Below are positions 49,801 to 58,800 of a stretch of 64,000 nucleotides of DNA, piece by piece; the first letter of the stretch is position 1; every line of letters begins with the position of its first letter. The DNA is taken from contig OW203768.1 of assembly GCA_934045905.1 (NCBI GenBank), forward strand, positions 19,792,770 through 19,856,769, read 5' to 3'. Source of the stretch: Leuctra nigra (Eukaryota; Arthropoda; Insecta; Plecoptera; Leuctridae). The translations under genes were made by a program, and so were the position numbers. The notes below the pieces were generated by a model, which saw only the letters and a program-made list of their open reading frames with translations, made no database searches and had not been told where the DNA came from.

Positions 49801-52800
49801 TGAAGTGTTCGAACCTTTTCGAACCTTTACAGGTGTATAATCGATTTTTGCTTTCAGTGCTACCAAACAACTTTCAATGAAATCCAAAGGATGAAAGTGA
49901 ATGGATACATAACACACATGAATGGATTTATCATACATACTATTTGCATTTCATTTTCAATAGGATGCTGGACAAAATCTTAAAGAAAGTTATGTGTTTA
50001 ACACGTTCTGGCTGTTTTCAAAATGCTTCCAGATACCTATTGCTGCTGACAGAGACAGGTGTTGTTTAAAATTGTAATGAAGTGTTTTTTTATACTATCA
50101 ATTGTTGTGTTGCAATTTGTTCTTGTAAACTTGCACCTTGCCTAAAAACGGTTCTTTGTTTCATCAACTAATTAGGGAGGAAGGTAACGAAAATGATGCC
50201 AATAATTTTATGCAAAATGGGCTAATAGTACTCATCATGACGCGAGACAGAAAATAAATATAACTTATTTAGGATCATCAACATCACTAATATTTACATG
50301 TATTTATGACATAATAATGTAAATTTCGTGAATAACAAACCTTTGAACTGAAACATAGTTAACTAAAGATTGATTACTACAGAAGAATATACGCGATTTT
50401 GCGTGAAAAATGACGCCATTTGAGGTTAAAATCTCGAATTCAGAAGGCTGTGGTGACGCGCGGGAAAAAGGGCGGGAAGGTTCGAAATGGTTCTATTTCG
50501 AACTTCTCATAATAATCTTCGAACCTTCAAAACCGGTTCGGTTCGGTTTTCGAACCGGTTCGCACACCCCTATTCTTCGCCATAACATCCTTGAGAACGT
50601 ACCTCATCGATCTTGTTGCACATCAGGTTGCGCAACGCGAACACGGCTGCCGTGACGACGGCGGGGCTCGTGTCGTCCAACGAGAACCGCAGGAAGAGGT
50701 ACAGCTCCCGGTCCAGCATCTGCTCCAGCAGCGGGGGGTCGAAACACCCGTCGTACAGGCCCAGCTTCGTCTGAACATAATCAAACTCGTGCGTTGTCAA
50801 GGTGAACACTCTCGCACAACTTTTAATCTGATGTTTTGATAGTTGGCAGCAGAGCTGCTGGTGAATTCAAACCATTTGATTTTGCTGTCTAGGAAGTTTA
50901 ATATCGAAATTGTGGCATTTCTTGGAATAAAAAGGGGAATACAATCTACAGAAAAATGGGTGCAATTTCTTGGAATATCGATTTCTTTTAACTGATTAAA
51001 AAGTATCAACATTCCACTTTCTTTCCAGTAAAGATGAATGGTTGAGATTTAATGTTCCAACTGGACTTAAAAGAACATAAAAGCTGTCAAAATAGTATCA
51101 AGCTAAAAAGGAATTCTTAGAATTCTTCGTAGATTCACTAGATTCTGTCCACCTAATTTCAAGGTATAGATACGCATGAGTAGGTTATTCCTTGGAACTA
51201 ATTGGGAGAGAACCTAAAGGATCTGAGCTCACCTTGCTGACGATGTTGGCTATCGTGACGAGCGACAGGACGCGTTGCTGCAGCACGTTGCTGCGCCCCA
51301 GCAGCAGCAGCTCTTGCAACGTGTAGCCGGGCCTCGACGGCTCGTCGCCGTGGTGATGCAGCGCCAGAGTGACCGGCACAGATTCATCGGCGTACGGCAA
51401 GAGCAAACCTACGCAGACACGGGAGTTTATCATCGCTAACTTCAAACTTGCAGAGCACATTGAGAAACCATAGAGATATATTACAGAGAGGGGTAACTAC
51501 TGGTTAATGCTTGACTAATTTTGAAAGATCCTTTTTCTCCATATTGGAGATATTTAATAATTCACTGCCACTGAAATGGAAAATTAATTCGGAAGGCAGT
51601 GAAAAAATTACTTTGAGCTGTCAAATTTTAAACTTACTAGAAACACGTTTTTAACTTGAATCAGAAGACTATTACAATATTATATCTTGTGTTTACTGTA
51701 CATTTATTTGTTCTGTGTTGTTTGTTACTGTGAAGTATGCACTGAAGGTTAGTACAAAGTAACATTCAAGTCTCTTGCCAACAACATTACAATCGAGGGG
51801 GGTGCCATTTTTAAAGTAATTTTTGAAATAATCTCCAAGATGGTGGCTGAGCATGCTCAGATCTACCCTGACAATGTACATCGCATCATACCAAGGCTGG
51901 CTATCTACTTGCCCCTCTCTGTAAGTATATGAATCTCTATGGAGAAACGAGCTTTTGTCGTGCATGCAATGGTTTAATGAAACAAGCATCTCCTTTTGAC
52001 AAGAACTACGCTCTCAAGTAGTTTTTGGTTGTTATGACGATACCTACAGGTCACACTCTTTCTCTGACAGCTGAAATTTTGCATAGCCTTCATGTACAAA
52101 GGACCACTTGCCTGGTTTTCTGTTTGTAACAAAAAATTCTGATTTGTTGAACAATAATAATCTCTCTCTCAACCAACACAAGGGCCGCAGGACTCCTGGA
52201 AGCCAGCAGGCTACCCTGACCCATGGCTTCTAATTTTATTTTTTTGTCTGGGGCTTTAACGTCGCACTGTTCTGCAGCGAGGCTAATGGCGACGGATGAA
52301 TGATTATGATGATGATTGGGAGATGATGGTGAAGAGTAGGTAAGGATGGAAGGTGGGAAGGAGGCGGTCGTGGCCTTTTAGTAGGGTACCTTCCCAGCAT
52401 TTGCCTGTCGACTGAAGGAAAACCACGAAAAAACCCCAGTCAGGAAGACGGCCGCGGGAATCGAACCCGTGCCTCGGGAATACAAGTTCAGAACGTTAAC
52501 CACTCAGCCAACCTGTTCCGTGCTTCTCATCTTCCTCATCAACTTTTAATTCTATCACAAATTCCTTCCACCGTGTTCTATCTTGCCAAGTTGCCACTGT
52601 ATCATTGGAAATGGAAAATATTCGTAACAAACTGCCTAATGATGACATCATAGTTTGACTACGATATTCGAGACTTCGCGTCCTGGTGAAGCGGCAGTAA
52701 CCTCACCTTGAAAGTCAAAGCGTGCAGCTACACAGTCCGCTGCAGAAGCGGTCTGCAATGGTGGCAAATCCGCTGTCCACTGCAGCTTCTCCTCCTCAAC

Positions 52801-55800
52801 GATGTTCATGTTGAGGAACGACTCCATCTCGCCTTCGCTGAACGGCAGCTGAACATTCAGTTTCTCTACGGCTGTGGCACTGGAATCGCTCGGCTCTACG
52901 TCCACATCCATGGCAGAAGATCCTACACAGTAAATAAACCTTATAGAAGGTGTGATATCTCAATAATGCATTTTTATATTGGTGGTGATTAAAGTTGCAC
53001 TGTGCTGAAACTGGTAATTGTGGGAAATAAATGATTATGATAGCAAGATGATGATGATGATGATGATGAAGATGAAGATGATGATGAAGATGATGATGAA
53101 GATGACGATGATGAATGTAAGGATGCCAGTGGGAAGGAAGCAGTTGTGGCCTGTATAGACCGGTCAAAAACATCCAGTGTTTCATCATTGGCATTCTATC
53201 TTATGGGAGAAATGAGTCATTATTGAGCGAGCGTCACCAGCTCACCACGGTACTCTTACGGCACTTTCTCTGTGTGTGTGTTTTTTTTTTTGTTTGTTTT
53301 TTTGTGTTCACTGCCCAGGTCAAACCGCACAACCAATCGATCTGAAATTTTGCACACGTACTAACGTAATCTATGCGGTCTCTGGGATCGTTTTTGAAAG
53401 GGATCCTGTGATTGGTTCAAATTTAAAAAAAATTATCTTTCGATTGGTTGGCCCGTTCAATTTTAAATTTTGATAAGTCATTACGACCAACATTTTGCCC
53501 AATCAAACAAAATTTCATCCAAATCCTCCCATTAGTTAAAATTTAAAAAAATATTTCATGTGTTTTTTGAAATTTAAACTAGAACCGTGACCGATCAACT
53601 TAAAACTTTGCATGGTCATTGGGACCAACATTATCTGTATTTTTGACTACTTTCAGACTATTATGTGTTTAAATCCAAAAGTAATTGACATTTTACGGAC
53701 ATTTTGCGTGTTGGCTGTCAAATTTCTCGAAAATGTTGATCACGGCTACTTCGACTCTTCAGTTCTAATCCAAGGTAGTTGAGCAAAAACTTTAAACGCA
53801 TATGAAACTAATAATTACCGTTCAACAGATCGATCTGATATTGTGTACACACTAATATCGTATGAGTGGTCCCAGGTATATTTTGTGAAAGAGATTCTGT
53901 GATTTTTGAATATTTACTGGGAACGTAGTTCAATTATAAAGGTTCAATTGATCAACTTAAAACTTTACATGGTTATTGGGACTAATATTTGAGTGATATT
54001 TGGAGATTTTTAAACAAGTCTGTGAAAAATTCAAGAATTATTGGTTTTTAAGTTTTAATGATATTTTTGATAGACGCAGAATTTCGGTTCGAGGTGTTGC
54101 GCGTATCCGTGCTCGCTCATCAACGCGTTTCACAGAGCGTTTTCCTAGTTGTATCTGTGGGTGTAGGTGGTACCTACTAGAGGTGGACGCGTGAGTGGAT
54201 TTTCGCTCACGCACAGTCACGTCACGAACCGCAATTATTTTTTTCACACACACTCACGCACGCAGTATTTCCTACACTACACGCTCACTCACGCATGAAA
54301 TAGATTTTCTAGTACACGCTCACGCACACTCACGCATGAAATAGATTTTCCAGTACACGCTCAGGCACACTCACGCATGAAATAGATTTTCTAGTACACA
54401 CTTACGCACACTCACATACTGCAATTTTTAAACATGTCTGTAAATATACGGCTTCATACTAGCCACCTACTTAAATCAGCCTCTGATAACATTCTTAAAA
54501 ATTGTTTGGCTCATTATGACTTATGGCTCACTATCTGATTTTTTATTGCTTTAATTGTTCAATAACATTTTTGGAAAGAGCATCTACTAGAATAAGCCAT
54601 GATGATCGTCTGTCTCCTGCTGAAACCACACTCATACTGATTTGCGAAGCCGAGTTGCTTCTCTATAATATAGTTCTCTTCTGACTCTGTATATGCATTG
54701 CAGATAGACATAACATCCCTTCCTTGATGGAAACTGCTTATGCGTAATGTCTCGAGTCTGGACTCTACAACTCAATCTTCACTATCTGTGTAAGAAAATA
54801 AGTCTAAACACCCACAGACATACTATACAAAAATATACAATGTAGAATCTTGGGTAGAATGCTACGGTCTTGCAACATGTTCAAGTTGAAAACATCAGAA
54901 ACTAGCTATTTTTTGGATTAACTAAATTTTCCTTCATTTTCCTTAGGTAGTATCTAGGTATGTCATGCACAATCACGCGTGTATCGTCAAAATATTGAAC
55001 GCTCACGCACGGCATTTTTCTGACTATGCTCGCTCACGCTATAATTCATGAGTCACGCGGTGACATAATTTCAGCGCAACCCTTGTGCGGCCAGTGTAAA
55101 ATGCCATTAGCTAGTGGTAGGGAAGGTCTCCTACTGCTATAAGAACTACATGCCATCATCCCACCCTACACTGTTGTCATTGGAAACAAAATAAGTGGGT
55201 GGACGCCGGACGGTATCCTCCCTGAAAAAGAGTGGGGACGTGTCCGCCGTGTTTATATTTTCAGTGGTTTATTTGTAAAATAATAATGTGGCCAGGTGCT
55301 TTGCTATTGTTACCTAGGGAAACATATTTTGAATTTTCTTAAGAAAACAATGGGGGGTTTGGGGGAAGGGCCCCAATACCTACATTGCGGGTCTGGGGCG
55401 CAGCAAAAATTCAGGAACGAATTTGATGCCTTTCCACCATTTCAAGACAATTTTCACTACCATGAAAAATTAGTGGGTGGACGGTATCCTCCCTGAAAAA
55501 AAGAGTGGGGATGTGTCCGCCCTCAAATTAACCACTGGATATTTTGCACACGTCAGGAAAAGGTTTTAAAATATCAAGAGAAAGCTAAAATATTTTACAT
55601 CAAATCAATGCTAATCTTTAGAACTTTGTTGTGAGGCAAAGGTAGGTATTTTTGTTAGGTAATAGTTATCCCAGAAAAAAACACTCCGTGTAAAAAAGGC
55701 AGCCAAGTCTCTTTACTTTAAAAAAATTCAACACCGAAAAGGAGTGATATCAAAAAAGGAGCCAAGTCAATGACATTTCCAAATATTTAATCGTATCGTT

Positions 55801-58800
55801 GAAATAAAAGTATAAACACCGAGAAATACTTTACAAAAGGACTTGGCGCATCGTTTTTTTAAAGACATCATTCTATCCTAAAAGTGGAAAGAAATTTACA
55901 AGTAGGTACATTTTCCTCTTTCTATTAGAGCCAGAATCTATGAATCAAGCTACTTTTAGTAATGACTATTTTATAGTTTTGTCAATGGCGATAGAAGCAT
56001 GATTTTATGCTGTAATATATAAGTAATATAAGGGTGAAAGAATTACATAACAATTGGAAGTGGTGAGAATGTAGGTTTCTTTGGAAAACTTCCATGGAGT
56101 CAGGAGTCAGGATCCTCATCAGTGTGTTGTGTCTAATGTCCGCCCGTCCGATCGGGTAGCTCAGTTGGTAGAGCTCTCGCCCGGCAAGTGAGAGGTCCCA
56201 AGTTCGTGCCCCGGTTCGGTCGGATATTTTTCACAACACACATCCCTTCATATCAATTGGAAGTGGGCTCATACAGATTCTTGCAGTACTGTTAATATGG
56301 CGATATTAGACTGGTATCTTTTCATAATTTGATCTTGACTGAAGGAAATCATGAAACGTTGTCAAATAATTACTAACTAATGGAACACAATTATATATTT
56401 TTGAAGTGTCAAGTGTATAAAGTTAAATTTTTTAATAGAAATTCAATATGACTGTCTTCTTTGTGAAATGTATTTTTATAAAATGTGTATTAATAGAAAT
56501 TGTTACATGATGAGAAGGTATAACGCATGAGACTTAATTATATTCACCACGAAACAATATTACGAAGATAACTATTGTGTATATTTATAGAAAGCATAGA
56601 CAACAAGTTTCATAGCGTATATAATCATATAGAAAATATTTTACAGAAGGTATGTATAATATGTACCTAATTGAAAGATGTTTCCCTATTATTCTAAACA
56701 TTCAAAATGACGGTTGTATATAAATGGCACATGCTTATGAATAGAAAAATGTCTTTAAAAAAACGATGCGCCAAGTCCTTTTGTAAAGTATTTCTCGGTG
56801 TTTATACTTTTATTTCAAAGATACGATTAAATATTTGGAAATGTCATTGACTTGGCTCCTTTTTTGATATCACTCCTTTTCGGTGTTGAATTTTTTTAAA
56901 GTAAAGAGACTTGGCTGCCTTTTTTACACGGAGTGTTTTTTTCTGGGATATCACTTCTTTTGTTAGTTTATTCATACAGCTTGTAGCACAGCTTGTGTCC
57001 GTGCAAGAACTTATTTCTTTAAAAAAATACGCCTATGCCGATTTGGATACTTAGAAAAGTTGCGTTTGGTATATAAGATTAAAATAATTATCCAAGAAGA
57101 ATAGCTTTAAGTTTCGTTACAATCGGTCCAGCCGTTTTCGATATATGACGTCACTTCCGGTTTTAGCAATGGCGGCCGAAAATAATGTCGTCTTGAATTC
57201 ATAATTATTACTCCTACACATTTCCAAAATTTGGTTGCAATCGGTACAGCCGTTTTTGATATATGACGTCACTTCCGGTTTTAACAATGGCGGCCGAAAA
57301 TAATGTCGTCTTGAATTCATAATTATTAGTACAACACATTTCCAAAATTTGGTTGCAATCGGTACAGCCATTTTCGATATATGACGTCACTTCCGGTTTT
57401 AACAATGGCGGCCGAAAATAATGTCGTCTTGAATTCATAATTATTAGTACAACACATTTCCAAAATTTGATTGCAATCGGTACAGCCATTTTCGATATTT
57501 GACGTCACTTCCGGTTTTAACAATGGCGGCCGAAAATAATGTCGTCTTGAATTCATAATTATTAGTCCAACACATTTCCAAACTTAGGTTGCAATCGGTA
57601 CAACCGTTTACGATATATGACGTCACTTCCGGTTTTAAAAATGGCCGCCGAGAACACTGCAACCTTGAATTTATAATTATTTACAAAGTACGTTTACTTA
57701 TATCTATTTTAAAGTATAAAGTGGTGAATTTAGCGTCATTTAGCATATTTATGACGTCATTTCCGGTATAGGTCATAAAATGTGTGACGTCATTTCCGGT
57801 TTCGATATTTGAATCATCAAATATTACTGATTACATAAAGTTGACCGTCTAAATCGTTTAGCGCTGGTTTTGTTCTAATCTGTTTAGCCGTTTTTGAGAC
57901 ATGATGTCACTTCCGGTTTCAAAATGGCGTCTTCCGGTTGGTTTTATAACAATTCAAATGAGATGTCAAAAGTACATACGTTACATAAATATCAAAATAA
58001 TAGGATCAACCTTTGTTGCCAAAATGCCAATAGATGTATTTCAAATTTCATTACGTCATTTCCTGTTTCGTTAACATAATTTTTAGTATTTTGCTACTGA
58101 TAATGCATATAGATGACCATCTGAATCGTTTGCCGCAAATTTCGTTCCAATCGGTCAGGCGGTTGTCGAGATATGATGCCACTTCCGGTTTCAAAATGGC
58201 GGCACAAAAAAGTCATGGGGAGAAGGTTAAATCAGACGCCAAAAGTGCACACGTGGTAAAAATGTGAGATCAATCGGTTCAGCCGTTTATGCTGTGGCCT
58301 GTTTACCGGATTTGAATTCCAGGAGACTACTACTACTATGATTATTATTATGAAAACCGCCCTAAAACACTGTTTTCACGGCCCTCTAGCGCGCAAAGGG
58401 CGTAACCTATTGTTCCCAAATTTGGTATATGTTGTAGGGTGGGCCATAGCTCGAAATTAAGATATTTCGCAATGATGTGAGATTTCTCAATTTTAAGATC
58501 CAGTAGGCCGAAAATGCCACTTTGATGCTTACAGTAAAAGTGGGTTTGCTCCAGCCTTTATATGAGAGTGTGCGCGCGCCGTACGACTTGGCTGGCGTGG
58601 AGCGACCGCTCCACTAGATTTCTAGGTATTTCCTCCCTCGGTACTAAAATGCTAACCTGGTAAATGATGTTCGATAGACACATGTTTGCCATCTCTCTGC
58701 TGATCATCACCCATACTGTCTTGTTTTGAGCCTAAACATTGGTTCTGAGTGTGAAGTTTGGCAGCGTGGCGAGATTTCAAGAATGCAACGAGCTGAGGAT

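Noticed and set aside
55669..56948. LTR retrotransposon
   Set aside because: The terminal repeats are inverted, not direct, and are flanked by TA.
57117..57662. Minus-strand open frames of 72-91 codons in the 118-bp array
   Set aside because: Same cause: repeated unit read in rotating frames. No recognisable protein family.
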